A DNA stretch of 54,202 nucleotides from Clostridia bacterium (GTDB lineage: Bacteria; Bacillota; Clostridia; Oscillospirales; CAG-272), in assembly GCA_017395715.1 (NCBI GenBank), contig JAFQNZ010000211.1, positions 1 to 54,202 of the forward strand. The letters run 5' to 3'. The position numbers and the translations under genes are program-made. Shown piece by piece: positions 14,443 through 24,612 of this stretch (within the stretch, counting starts at the first letter, position 1; every line of letters begins with the position of its first letter). Under the pieces are notes generated by a model, which saw nothing but the letters and a program-made list of their open reading frames with translations, had not been told where the DNA came from and made no database searches.

Positions 14443-16661
14443 TATGTCAACCTCCTTACGCTGATTGCACCTTCTTGTCCGGGTAGCTTGTACTGCAATT
14501 TGTTGATTCGGGCGGGAATCATTTCTTCAAACTCGGACTGAATGTAGATCATGTCATTCGCATCCAAGCGGAAGTCCTGACGGAAGTTCACCTCGTAGCT
14601 GTTGCGGTTCTTATAGTAGTTCGCAATCCATGCGCCCACAGCCTGAGCCGTGTTGGTATCGGTAATCAGCGGATTGTTCAGAGGGCAAATCTCGCCGTTC
14701 TTGTTCACACCCACGGAAACCGTCACCTGCTTCTCGCTCAGGGGGTAGCCGTCAAGCGTGATGCTCACCACGCCATCGGCTCGAATGGTCAGGAATGCGT
14801 TCTGCGCATAATACCTTGCAGATACGAGCGTACCGCCTGTCACCACCGCACTCACATCCACAGACGGGGCGTAAGTGACCTGAATCTCTTGCTCGCCGCC
14901 AACCGCTACGTTGTCGGCTTGGTAGATCGTAACCTTCTCGCTCTGCTTGGTGTACTGATGCGCAATCACATCCACGCTTTTGAGTTCTTCGGTCTTATAG
15001 ACCGTAGGCTTCGCCAAGGCAATGCTGAAATCGAGGTAGAAGTCCGTCACCCGTCCGCTGTCGATGGACTCAACGCGAACACGGTGATTCGGCTTGCTCG
15101 TAGTCAGAATTTCGATGGTGACAAGCGTGTAGTCAATCACTTCCTCATTGACCGTGTACACGATTTCGGTGTTACCACGCACCTGCACGTTCTTTACGAT
15201 CACACCATCACGGGAGAAGATTACGTTGAAATCGGGAGCATAGGTTTCTCCAATGCTGTCGAACCCGATTTGGAATTGGTAGGAACTCACGGGCAGGGAA
15301 TACTTCACATACAGCTTCGGAGTGGAAGTGAACCTCGCCTGACCATTCGAGATCGCAGAACTGATGAAGCCCGTGGGCTTGTAGTTCTCGTTCTCAGGCA
15401 TGATGTAGAGCTTGCTGTTCGTCTCCACTCGCCACTTGTTCGGCTCGAAGGTGATATAATCGTAGGCCGCAGTTCGGTCATAGGCTTGCTGAGGATTGCT
15501 CCAAGGGGTATGCCCGTTGTCGCTTACGCTCACGTCAGCGTCCAACTGCAACCGCATCCTCACCTTACCGTCTACGTCACAATACAGCACACATCGTCCT
15601 GCATTGGCGATAAGCTGTAAGCACTCCCTATGAGTGAGTGCGGGAATCGGTGCATGAGTGATGACTTCCTTCAATCCCTGCGGAATATCGTAATCGGTCA
15701 CTCCTGCATCGGCGAAAACATCTACCGCCAGATCATACAGGGAAATACCTTCGGGTCTCCACGCTCCCTTGTAGTAAGTACCCGTCATATAATAGAGCAG
15801 GTCGTTCGCTTCAAAGGTCGCGGTCTTATTCTCAACGGTCGGCGCATCGCTCAGGTACAGGTATGCGGCATCCACCCACTCGGTTTCGCCGTTCACCGTA
15901 GTACCGTAGCGAACCTTCAAAGGCTGACCGTTCTCGAAATACTCCCAAATGCCCTGCGGGTTGTCGGGGTTGTAGTCCTTGTCGAGATTCGCCACACGCA
16001 TCATCAGCTTGTTATACGGCAAGCTCGAAGATACGGGGTCTACATACATCGTGTGATCGGTGGAGAGAATATCCTTCGTGCCGAATATCTTCACCAAGCC
16101 GAATACCATACGACTTACTCGCAACCTGCGGTATGGCTCGTTCATCGAAAGGAACTCGAACCTCACCCTGTCGCACTCCTGAATGTGGTTCTTGGAATCA
16201 ATGAACTCCAAGCTGTCGGGTGTGGAAATGAACTGAACCACCTGTTCGTTGCCGAGGTATGCCGTCACGCGAATCTCCTTGGGGTAATCCTTCGCAAAGG
16301 TGTAGGTCATGCCCACAAACTCACGCGCCTTGTCGAACGCTACCTCAATGGTAGGAACGGTACTGAACACGCCGTTTGCGTCCGTCATGACCGAGCTTAC
16401 GAAACCATTTGCAAGGTAGTTCGCTTCGGGCAGAATCAAGGCATTGCCACCAACCGCGAAGAAATCCTTCTCGAAGGTGATGTAGTCACACTCGTGCTTC
16501 TTATCGAACACGCTGGTGGCAAATGCCGCTTTCTGCCGCTCGGTGATCGTGGAGTCGGTTTCGACTCCACGATCAATCATTTCGAGCCGCGCTTGAAACT
16601 GCGAGGTAGGGCGAACAACCTGATTCATGGTCTCTTTGTAGGCGTTAGATACCACTTTCAT
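14442..16661 (-). CDS. Large tail/baseplate protein (tail-associated, Tal-like)
   Basis: A 739-residue, mostly beta-rich protein. Two copies of a related block occur: CDYITFEKDFFAVGGNALILPE near 60 and YDYITFEPNKWRVETNSKLYIMPE near 400, each followed by a similar FISS segment. The middle (DLAVDVFADAGV) resembles the central region of tail-associated proteins. It follows the distal-tail-like gene, as Tal genes do. It probably builds the tail tip that holds the receptor-binding proteins. Confidence 0.7.
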   Translation of the reverse strand: MKVVSNAYKETMNQVVRPTSQFQARLEMIDRGVETDSTITERQKAAFATSVFDKKHECDYITFEKDFFAVGGNALILPEANYLANGFVSSVMTDANGVFSTVPTIEVAFDKAREFVGMTYTFAKDYPKEIRVTAYLGNEQVVQFISTPDSLEFIDSKNHIQECDRVRFEFLSMNEPYRRLRVSRMVFGLVKIFGTKDILSTDHTMYVDPVSSSLPYNKLMMRVANLDKDYNPDNPQGIWEYFENGQPLKVRYGTTVNGETEWVDAAYLYLSDAPTVENKTATFEANDLLYYMTGTYYKGAWRPEGISLYDLAVDVFADAGVTDYDIPQGLKEVITHAPIPALTHRECLQLIANAGRCVLYCDVDGKVRMRLQLDADVSVSDNGHTPWSNPQQAYDRTAAYDYITFEPNKWRVETNSKLYIMPENENYKPTGFISSAISNGQARFTSTPKLYVKYSLPVSSYQFQIGFDSIGETYAPDFNVIFSRDGVIVKNVQVRGNTEIVYTVNEEVIDYTLVTIEILTTSKPNHRVRVESIDSGRVTDFYLDFSIALAKPTVYKTEELKSVDVIAHQYTKQSEKVTIYQADNVAVGGEQEIQVTYAPSVDVSAVVTGGTLVSARYYAQNAFLTIRADGVVSITLDGYPLSEKQVTVSVGVNKNGEICPLNNPLITDTNTAQAVGAWIANYYKNRNSYEVNFRQDFRLDANDMIYIQSEFEEMIPARINKLQYKLPGQEGAISVRRLT

Positions 16662-16672
16662 AGCCGTTCACC

Positions 16673-17053
16673 TCACTCTCCCACATCGATGATGTTCGCC
16701 TTGCAGTCCAAGTAATACTTGGGTTTGTTGGTGATGGGGTCAACCATGAACGGCTGTGCCGTTCGATCACCAACGTAGAACTTGCGCGTAACCCAATCAT
16801 TCGTAACCATGTCGATGTATCGGACAGAGAACGTGAACTTCTCAAACTCTTGGAGCATTCGAGACCACACTTCGGGAGTCAGCACACTCCAAGTCAGTTC
16901 GATCTTGCCCATGTCTCTGCCGATACGCTCGCCACGCATTACGCCGTCAGCCGTTCTCGCACTATCCACAATCGTAGAGACCTGTTGCAGTCCGCTACTC
17001 TTGCTGGGGTACGGGAACGCTATGCCGTTAATGTAAATGAATCCATTAGCCAT
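16673..17053 (-). CDS. Distal-tail-like small tail protein
   Basis: A 126-residue protein starting MANGFIYINGIAFPYPSKS and ending DCKANIIDVGE. Size and position directly after the tape measure gene suggest a distal tail or baseplate hub subunit, although it is shorter than classic Dit proteins. The ATG at 17053 overlaps the tape measure stop by 8 bases and follows a G-rich site. Confidence 0.6.
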   Translation of the reverse strand: MANGFIYINGIAFPYPSKSSGLQQVSTIVDSARTADGVMRGERIGRDMGKIELTWSVLTPEVWSRMLQEFEKFTFSVRYIDMVTNDWVTRKFYVGDRTAQPFMVDPITNKPKYYLDCKANIIDVGE

Positions 17054-20000
17054 GACTGAACGCCCCCATTCCCAGATCATAGCCACGATTTCGGGCTATC
17101 TTCTGCTGATTTTCGTAGATTTTCTCGCCGTCAAGGTAGACATTGATGCGAGCGGGTTCACCGCCGTCATTGCCACCCATTGCCGCAGATACGGCCTGAT
17201 AGACACCGATGGAAACAGCGTCTACAATCTGATCGTTGTTCGCAACAGCGGTACGACCGCCGATGCTACCAACCAACTCAGGCCCGGCTTCTCGTGCCAC
17301 GAACATCTGACCCGTAGGAACGAAACCGCCGTCCTTCTTGAAGGTGATGCTATCGCCGCTTACCGTACCCGTGAAAGTGACCTTCGTACCCGCACTCTTG
17401 GCGAGCTTGATATAGCAGGTCTTCGTCCAACTGCTCGATACAAAAGAACTCAGGCTTGTCCAACCGTCCTTCGCAAGAGAGATACTTACCGAACCGCTCT
17501 CGCTCGTACTGTTGTCCTTACACCATTGAGAAATGCTCTTGTTCGCCCAGTTACCCTTCGCCAAGTCAACAGACTTCGTAACCTTACCACCGAAGATGGA
17601 GTCAAGCAAAAGCCATGCGGCAACCGTAGCGACACCGCTCAGGAAGCCCGTTTTTAGTCCGATAGACTTCGTAACAGAGCCGCCCATTTTGTTGTTGGTA
17701 ATCCAAGAGCCAATAGAACTCCACGCAGAGGTGTTGGTTACTCCGATACCCTTGGTTACATCGCCGCCCATCTTATCGGTAGAAATCCAGTTCGCAACCG
17801 TGCTCCACCCCTTCTTGATGAGTTCGACCATGGGTTGCAGGACAGGAAGATTGACCGAGAGCAGACCTTCCTTCAAGCCCGTAGCCGAATCCGAACCAAT
17901 GGTGGTGAAACTACCCTTGGTGAACAAAGCTACAATCTTGCTCTTTACGTTGGTACTGAACCACCCGCTGACAGGAGACCAGTTCGTCTCGGTGTCGTTC
18001 TTCGCACCGAGGAAAGCCGAGACAATCCCGCTACCGAGATTCGTGAACAGCGTTCCAATCGGAGAGGAAACGATCTTCGAGAACCAATCGCTCACAGGAC
18101 TCCATGCGCTCTTACTGTCATCCTTCGCACCCGTCATCTTACTGATGATCGTAGTACCGAGGGTAGAGAACAGAGTGCCGATGGGAGAACTGACGATCTT
18201 ACTGAACCACCCGCTGACAGGAGACCAGTTCGTCTCGGTGTCGTTCTTCGCACCGAGGAAGTAGCTGATGATATTCGCAGTAAGCGTGGAGAACTTGCTG
18301 TTGGTGGGGTCGGTCACGGTCGTGCCAAACCATCCACTCATCGGAGACCACGTTTCCTGCACATCATCCTTGGTGTCTTGGAACAACTGACTTACATCCG
18401 CATTCATTCCCGTGAACTTGCTCACGATGATGTTGATGAAGTTCTGGAACCAAGCAGGGAGATTCGTCCAAGTGTCTTTCAGCTTCGTACCGAGCGTAGC
18501 AAGACCTGCGAGCAGACCTTCTACGATGTAGATACCAAGCCGCTTGAACAACTCGGAAGGACTGTGTACTTCGTTCTCAGTAGCCGCCGTATCATACGGA
18601 ATACCGAAGATTTCGGCGAGTGCCTTGATAGTGTCATTCATTTCGGTGTCGATACCAAGAATCATGCCATCCACAAGGTCAATACCGAGAGCCTTGAACA
18701 TTGCCGTCATGGTCGAATCATTCTTAGCAAGCGAGATTTCAGTTCCATCCTTCAAAGTCAGAACAATGTCACCCGCTTCATCCTCAATGATACTGGTAGC
18801 ATTACTCATACCGTTGGCGATAACGCTTGTCAGATCATAACCAAGGTTTTCGAGCATGGCTTGTGCTCTCGAAGTCCCGAAGGTTTCAGACAGCGAATTG
18901 TAGAACTGCGTTTGAACTTCCGTACCGAGAATATCCCAATCGGTAAATCCAAATACATTCTTAGCTTCGATCAAGACCTGCTTGTCCTTCTTATCCAAGG
19001 TGCTGTAAAAGACTTCCCAGAACTTTGTATCGAAAGCATTCGCAAGGTCTTCGATAGAGCGATTCTCAATCATCCATTGGTCGCTACTCCACGACTCAAA
19101 GAATCTCTGCATAACAGAGGATTCTCCTGCTTCGATAGCCTTGGGAGAGAAAATCTCCTGTAATGCAGTCAAGAAAGACTGTCTTGCTTTCTCGGTGTCC
19201 GCAGTTACAGCCGCTTCAACGCTACCTGCAACATCAAGTGCGGCAATATCCGCTTCAAGTTGGCGAATAGTCTCATCCATCGACTCAACCATATCGTCAT
19301 TCCCCTGCTTGACATAGAAAGCGCGAAGTTCTTTGGCGGCAACCAAACGACCTTCCATTTCGCCTTGCGCGGTAGTCATGGCATCCGCATAAGACGCTTG
19401 AAGTTCTGTAACCATCGTCTGATACTCACTCAATACATCCTTGAAAGAGTCTCGCGTGAGATCGCTGAGTTTCAGGTCGAGAGTAGAATCGAACTTGCCA
19501 GAAATGCTACCTGTCGTAAGTGCGAGAGAGATATTCGTCAAGGTTTGTTGAATAGCATTCAACAGAACAGATTCACTTGCCGTTAATCCATCCGTCATAC
19601 CCTTGACCATAAGGTCACTCATCTGCTTACCGAGATCATCAATACCGGCTTCGAGGAGTTTATCGGTGCTCATGATATTACCGAGCATATCGGCAACATT
19701 CATGTCTTCACCGTTCACATTCTTCGGAGGTACGATGCTGAATGTAAGCGTCAACTGATTTTCAGATTCATCCAACAACGATTTGATCTTGGGAATCAAA
19801 CCATCTTCGCCCGTAAGCTGATTGGTCAATTCTTCCTTCAAATCAGGGTCAATCTGAGCACCAATTTCGACCTTTTTCAGATTGGCATTGAACAATTCGG
19901 TCGAAACAGACAGAGCTTCCTTTGCGGTTTCAACATTGGCTATAACGCTTCCGACAAGATTGATGCGCGGTTCAATGTCAAACTCGAACAACCCCTTGGC

Positions 20001-22892
20001 GGTTTTCTCAATATCAGCCGCAGTCAACGCAATCTTGCCCCAAGAAACAGCCATACCCAAGATATTCTGCTTCAAGGAGATACCAACCAAGGTCGCAATC
20101 GCACTCATGGTGATACCGATGGTCGCGCCAATCGCCGCACCCGTACCGATTGTTGCACCCAAGCCAATGGCAATCAGGCCACCCGCCAACGCAGAAAGTG
20201 CGGTAGAGAGTACGTTCGCCGCCATGGTCTCCCAAGAGAGACCCGTCTTCGCAGAAACAGCACCCGTTCCAACGATAGCCGCCATCGCCGCTGTTACGGA
20301 GAATCCGATACCACCGCCGAGGAGCTTGCTGAAACCAAAGAGCTTTGCAATCGTTGCACCTGCGATAGCACCCGTTCCTGCGCTCACAATCGCAGAAGCG
20401 GCGGTGTCCCACAGGGTTGCATTGGAGTTCGTCAACGTACCAACGTAGGTCACAAACGCAGTCAAGGTCGCAGTCACGGTGAAGCCAACGCTTGCACCCG
20501 TGAGCAACTTCACGCCGAATGCCTTAGCGAGCAATCCACCCGCAAGAGCACCCTTCGCCGCCGCCATGATCGAAAGCCATACGGTGTTTGCCGTAAACCC
20601 TTCGGTAGATACGCCCTTGTACACAACCGCAATGGAGGTGAGTGCGCTAATCAGCATCATCGCCGATGCGCTATACCAACCAATCTTCGTGCCAAAGGAA
20701 TGCGCCATGACACCACCTACAATAGCCGTGCCGAGACCCGTTGCAATGCCATCTGCAACCAGATAACCGAACTTGCCCGTCTCCATGAACTTGTTATCGA
20801 AGTCATAAACGAGGGCAACGGTCACTACTGCGGTAGCCAATGCTGTCACAATACTCAGAACCTTTTCCATGTGCTGACGAGCACTACCAAGGTTCGGGAG
20901 CAGACTCTTTGCCATGTTCCACAGGAGCAGTTCAGCACCAATGGCGGTTGCCACGGCAAGAATCTCGTCAAGGTGATCTTTAATCCAGTTCAGCGTAGGC
21001 TCGAACTTCTTCATCAGTTCGTCCACACGAGAGGAAACGGCATCACCGAGGAAGTCATAGACGGGCAAATCCCAATCCCAATCACTTCCACCACCGCCAC
21101 CTCCACCGCCGCCCCCGCCACCGGAAGCATCGGTCGGGTCGATGATGTTCAGTTCATCGAAGCCCATCAGGTAGCTTTTCAGCTTCTTCGCCGAGCCACC
21201 TGCGCTGTCAAGATTGTCACCCAGATCACCAACACCCGCGCTCACATCGCCGATAATGCCCGAATAATCCACTTCGGGGAGAGAGAATCCGAACAGCGAT
21301 GCGATTGCCGCCGCCAAGATGCGGATAGCCTTTGCAAGTGCGATAACCACGGGAAGTACCGCATTGAGAATCGGTATAAATACGTTACCGAGCGCACGAG
21401 CCGCCTGAGAAACCTGAGCTTGCAGAATACGAAGCTGATTCGCAGGTGCATTCAGGGTTCTTGCCATATCGCCCTGTGCGGTCGTAACCTGAGTCATGAT
21501 CGCGTAGTATCGAAGCTGTGCTTTCTCAGCCTGAGTCATGCTCGCAAAGGTTTGGTCGATACCAAGGCTCAACGCAACTGCTTCCAATCGCGCCTGACTC
21601 AGATCGTAACCAAGTCTACGAAGCGGTTCAAGCTCACCCGAAATACCAGACTGCAACTTCTGCATGGAATCTGCATAGCTGATGTTGAAGAAGGAACTCA
21701 GGTCATAGCCCAACTGAGTCAAGTTCTGACTCATGATATACGCACGGTCACTCACCACGCCGAAGCCCGTAGCCAAGGTCATGAAAATACCCTGATTACG
21801 CATCCACTCGCCGGGGTCAATACCCATGACCTCACCAACGTGTTCGGCATACTTCTGTGCTTCCGAAGCAAACTGCCCCATGGAAGCATTGAAAAGGTTC
21901 AGGTTTTCTACATATTCGTTCGACTCATTGATGAGTTTGGCAATCGTCCTACCAATCGTCTGAACAGCCGTAATCGCCATACGAAGCCGTGCATAGAGGT
22001 TCATGTAAGAACCTGCCGCCGCAGTATTCGCAGTAGCCAAGCTGTTCGTGCTCGTGATTACCTGCTGAATCCGATGAGGAAATGCCGCGAACCCGCTGGA
22101 AATCGCGTTCATCTGCGATGCGAGGGGTTGTAGGGCGGCGGTAAGCTGATTGATCTTGCTACTGAACGTATCAAGGTCAAGGCTGTTCAAGCTCGCCACT
22201 ACTTCGGGCATCTTCTTCAATGCGGAAATAGAGGAAGTCAGATTGGCCTTTCCGAGCGTGGTCAGGGGAACAAGGGCTTCTGCCAGATTGCCGAAGATCG
22301 CAAGGTCAACGCCCTGCAAGCTCTTAGCCGCATCGCCGAGCTTCACAATCTGAGTGGCAATCGAGGAAGAAATCCTGATACTCTGAATCGCGGAAAGCGT
22401 AGCCACCGCATGAGCCAATGCAGAAATCTTGCCGAGGTCGTTTATGTTCATCTTGTTCACAGCTTCGGAGATCGAACCAATCCCCTTAGCCACGGTAGAC
22501 GAAATCTTCACGTCCTTCACAGCAGACAGAGAGGACAGCGCGGGAGCGATCTCACGAAGGAGAACCACACCCTGCACATCCAACTTACTGCTCGCTTCAC
22601 CGATTTCCCCAATGGACTTTGCGATGGTCGAGGAGAGCTTCACACCTTGGAGGTTTTTCAGCCCACCCAACGCATTCGTCAGATCGCGCAAGTTGGTGAT
22701 GGAATGCGAACTCAGTTTGTTGATACCATCATTCAGCTTGCTCATCTGAGAAGCGACCGAAGTGAGACCTACACCACCCTTGGTGATACCCTTCAACTTG
22801 TCGAGAGAATTGTATAGAGCATTCAATCCTTGTTCTGCGCTTTGCGAACTGGATTGAATTTCAAGTTCCAACGATTCGATGGTCGTGGACAT
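17046..22892 (-). CDS. Tape measure protein
   Basis: A 1948-residue protein, the longest in the window. It contains long helical parts, a glycine run near residue 590, a hydrophobic region at about 660-980 with several membrane-like spans, and a C-terminal set of imperfect repeats built on WSPVSGWFSKIVSSPIGTLF. It sets tail length and probably helps DNA cross the host envelope. It is placed between the tail chaperones and the tail tip, as expected. Confidence 0.93.
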   Translation of the reverse strand: MSTTIESLELEIQSSSQSAEQGLNALYNSLDKLKGITKGGVGLTSVASQMSKLNDGINKLSSHSITNLRDLTNALGGLKNLQGVKLSSTIAKSIGEIGEASSKLDVQGVVLLREIAPALSSLSAVKDVKISSTVAKGIGSISEAVNKMNINDLGKISALAHAVATLSAIQSIRISSSIATQIVKLGDAAKSLQGVDLAIFGNLAEALVPLTTLGKANLTSSISALKKMPEVVASLNSLDLDTFSSKINQLTAALQPLASQMNAISSGFAAFPHRIQQVITSTNSLATANTAAAGSYMNLYARLRMAITAVQTIGRTIAKLINESNEYVENLNLFNASMGQFASEAQKYAEHVGEVMGIDPGEWMRNQGIFMTLATGFGVVSDRAYIMSQNLTQLGYDLSSFFNISYADSMQKLQSGISGELEPLRRLGYDLSQARLEAVALSLGIDQTFASMTQAEKAQLRYYAIMTQVTTAQGDMARTLNAPANQLRILQAQVSQAARALGNVFIPILNAVLPVVIALAKAIRILAAAIASLFGFSLPEVDYSGIIGDVSAGVGDLGDNLDSAGGSAKKLKSYLMGFDELNIIDPTDASGGGGGGGGGGGGSDWDWDLPVYDFLGDAVSSRVDELMKKFEPTLNWIKDHLDEILAVATAIGAELLLWNMAKSLLPNLGSARQHMEKVLSIVTALATAVVTVALVYDFDNKFMETGKFGYLVADGIATGLGTAIVGGVMAHSFGTKIGWYSASAMMLISALTSIAVVYKGVSTEGFTANTVWLSIMAAAKGALAGGLLAKAFGVKLLTGASVGFTVTATLTAFVTYVGTLTNSNATLWDTAASAIVSAGTGAIAGATIAKLFGFSKLLGGGIGFSVTAAMAAIVGTGAVSAKTGLSWETMAANVLSTALSALAGGLIAIGLGATIGTGAAIGATIGITMSAIATLVGISLKQNILGMAVSWGKIALTAADIEKTAKGLFEFDIEPRINLVGSVIANVETAKEALSVSTELFNANLKKVEIGAQIDPDLKEELTNQLTGEDGLIPKIKSLLDESENQLTLTFSIVPPKNVNGEDMNVADMLGNIMSTDKLLEAGIDDLGKQMSDLMVKGMTDGLTASESVLLNAIQQTLTNISLALTTGSISGKFDSTLDLKLSDLTRDSFKDVLSEYQTMVTELQASYADAMTTAQGEMEGRLVAAKELRAFYVKQGNDDMVESMDETIRQLEADIAALDVAGSVEAAVTADTEKARQSFLTALQEIFSPKAIEAGESSVMQRFFESWSSDQWMIENRSIEDLANAFDTKFWEVFYSTLDKKDKQVLIEAKNVFGFTDWDILGTEVQTQFYNSLSETFGTSRAQAMLENLGYDLTSVIANGMSNATSIIEDEAGDIVLTLKDGTEISLAKNDSTMTAMFKALGIDLVDGMILGIDTEMNDTIKALAEIFGIPYDTAATENEVHSPSELFKRLGIYIVEGLLAGLATLGTKLKDTWTNLPAWFQNFINIIVSKFTGMNADVSQLFQDTKDDVQETWSPMSGWFGTTVTDPTNSKFSTLTANIISYFLGAKNDTETNWSPVSGWFSKIVSSPIGTLFSTLGTTIISKMTGAKDDSKSAWSPVSDWFSKIVSSPIGTLFTNLGSGIVSAFLGAKNDTETNWSPVSGWFSTNVKSKIVALFTKGSFTTIGSDSATGLKEGLLSVNLPVLQPMVELIKKGWSTVANWISTDKMGGDVTKGIGVTNTSAWSSIGSWITNNKMGGSVTKSIGLKTGFLSGVATVAAWLLLDSIFGGKVTKSVDLAKGNWANKSISQWCKDNSTSESGSVSISLAKDGWTSLSSFVSSSWTKTCYIKLAKSAGTKVTFTGTVSGDSITFKKDGGFVPTGQMFVAREAGPELVGSIGGRTAVANNDQIVDAVSIGVYQAVSAAMGGNDGGEPARINVYLDGEKIYENQQKIARNRGYDLGMGAFSHG

Positions 22893-22919
22893 ATCTATTC
22901 ACTCCTCTCGTCAAAACAG

Positions 22920-23392
22920 TTACGCTTCGGTCGAGGTAGTTCCAAATTTCTTGTTGGTGGAAGCCATCAGAGCTTCCATGTAACGCTTACCCTTCGAGCT
23001 TACGGCCTTTTCCTTCGCTTCCTTCTCCTTCTTCTGTTCCTTCAAGGTCAGAGCATAAGGAGCGGTGCTATACGGTCGGGGCTTTGTACCCTTCTTTGCA
23101 AAAGCATGGAAGATCGGAGAAGCGTCACACAAGGCTTCGTAGATGTACATACCTTGCAACCAAAGCTCTTGATTGCGTTTCTCGTTGCGAATCTCCTCAG
23201 CCTTGCGGTAGTATTTCACCAATTCGGGGTCTCCGTCCCAATACTGTTCGGGAGTCATACCAATCGCAAGGTAATAAGGAAACGCTTCATAGAAACGCTG
23301 TGTGTAAGTGATTAAGGGAGCGGATTGGTCTCCCAACTCGCTCCCTTCGGAATGAGACAGCGAGCCACTTACCAACTGGCCGTCCAGTTCAG
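22920..23392 (-). CDS. Tail assembly chaperone, T part (reached by -1 frameshift)
   Basis: This frame has no good start of its own; a TTG at 23375 lacks a clear site. It is open upstream to a GGGAAAC heptamer inside the previous gene, so it is best read as the C-terminal extension made by a -1 frameshift, like lambda gpGT. The product segment is charged and helical (RKAEEIRNEKRNQELWLQG) and ends TKKFGTTSTEA-like. It should help load the major tail protein onto the tape measure protein. Confidence 0.75.
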
Positions 23393-23698
23393 GTTTCCCT
23401 CGTTCTCCTCCGGCTCATCAACCAGAGCAGAGATCGGCTCGTTGTACATCTCAGCCAGCTTGCCGATAAGCTCCTGCTTATTGGTCATCTTGCCGTAAAT
23501 CTCGTCCACCAGTTCGTTCTTCACGAAGGGGTGATGGGCGAGGAATGCGCCCTTGAACAGAGCGGGAAGCGTGGTCATCGGCTTGTCCTTCACGTCAGAA
23601 GCCACGAAGCCCTCACGCTCCATGCGCTCAACGGTGCGGCGGGTGTACTCCAGAGTGTACTCCTTGTCCTTGTAAGTGAACTTCAACTGCTTACTCAT
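23369..23698 (-). CDS. Tail assembly chaperone, G part
   Basis: A 109-residue protein starting MSKQLKFTYKDKEYTLEY, typical of the short tail chaperone of Bacillota siphophages. The ATG at 23698 follows GGAGG. It lies between the major tail protein and the tape measure gene. The slippery GGGAAAC (23399 down to 23393) is in frame as G-GGA-AAC ten codons before the end. Confidence 0.82.
   Translation of the reverse strand: MSKQLKFTYKDKEYTLEYTRRTVERMEREGFVASDVKDKPMTTLPALFKGAFLAHHPFVKNELVDEIYGKMTNKQELIGKLAEMYNEPISALVDEPEENEGNLNWTASW
23393..23399 (-). promoter_or_regulatory. Programmed -1 frameshift site (GGGAAAC)
   Basis: On the minus strand the heptamer reads G-GGA-AAC in the zero frame, the canonical X-XXY-YYZ pattern. 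Slipping back one base gives an open frame through the whole 22920-23392 region. Frameshifting at this gene pair is conserved across long-tailed phages. Confidence 0.82.
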
Positions 23699-23773
23699 TT
23701 TCTTTTCCTCCAAATTCGATTCATTGATTTATGTCAGCGGCGATGCGATCTGCACCGCCGCCGATTTCAGATT

Positions 23774-24202
23774 TTAGGCATCAGCCATAGTGATGGGGGT
23801 GGAAGGAGCGATGGTGATGGTCATGTCCACAACCTCGTTCACGCCGCCGCCAACAGGGAACACGGAAAGCTGACCCTTGAACTCGAACTTGCCGTCAGAG
23901 CCATCGGGAGTCAGGGTGTTGCCATCTTCGGAAGCACCGAACCACACGGCGAAGTCCTTCTCCTGACCTTCCAGAGCCTTGAGCTTGGTGAAGTCAGTCT
24001 TGGTGTAGTTGGAGGTGAACTCCAGAGCGTCAAGGGACTGAATGCCCGGAATGTAGGTCTGCATCTTGTCAGACAGGGTGGTGGTCTCCAGCATTTCCGG
24101 AGCACCGCCCAGATCGGGGAAATCCTTGATGTCAACGAGCTTTTCGTAGGTAGAACCTTCGCCCTTCATCATCAGGAAAATCTTATAGGTGCTAATAGCC
24201 AT
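23774..24202 (-). CDS. Major tail protein
   Basis: A 142-residue beta-rich protein starting MAISTYKIFLMMKGEG and ending with an APSTPITMADA tail. The size and gene order (after the tail completion gene, before the tail chaperones) identify the tail tube subunit. A strong AGGAGG site precedes it. The gap to the next gene contains a GC-rich inverted repeat (23737-23761) that might tune expression of the chaperones. Confidence 0.85.
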   Translation of the reverse strand: MAISTYKIFLMMKGEGSTYEKLVDIKDFPDLGGAPEMLETTTLSDKMQTYIPGIQSLDALEFTSNYTKTDFTKLKALEGQEKDFAVWFGASEDGNTLTPDGSDGKFEFKGQLSVFPVGGGVNEVVDMTITIAPSTPITMADA

Positions 24203-24207
24203 TGCGA

Positions 24208-24612
24208 TTACCTCCTAAAAAGTACATTATCTTTCGATACCGTCACTCGGTATCGACCGACCATGCGGTAAATGGTCGCATCGTCCATGTTGGGAATCGG
24301 ATTCAGCATCGTGCGAGTGAATCCCATCGCCGCCATTTCCTCATCAACTATCGCCGCAATCTTTTTGCACTCCGTCTTCTTACCTGCGGTCTTGTTCGAG
24401 TACACATTCAACTCGTACATCAGAACCGCATGATTCTCCACGGAATCGCTTGTCTGTGTCCTCGTGAGAGGGGTATTATCCATTTCAACCAAGGACACGG
24501 CGGGGAAGGAAGAAGGTGTCTTCACATACTCGCCTGTCACATAAATCCCATCGAAGGTCTCACGCAACCGAGTGGCGATTCTGTCGAACACCTGACTCTC
24601 AATGTCAATCAT
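24208..24612 (-). CDS. Tail completion / tail terminator-like protein
   Basis: A 134-residue protein starting MIDIESQVFDRIATRLRE. Its position directly before the major tail protein and its length match phage tail terminator or minor capsid proteins. The ATG overlaps the stop of the connector gene (ATGA), so the two are coupled. Confidence 0.65.
   Translation of the reverse strand: MIDIESQVFDRIATRLRETFDGIYVTGEYVKTPSSFPAVSLVEMDNTPLTRTQTSDSVENHAVLMYELNVYSNKTAGKKTECKKIAAIVDEEMAAMGFTRTMLNPIPNMDDATIYRMVGRYRVTVSKDNVLFRR

Noticed and set aside
17700..18420. Repeats in this interval as a CRISPR or mobile repeat
   Set aside because: They are in-frame protein repeats (WSPVSGWF type) of the tape measure gene, with no spacer structure.
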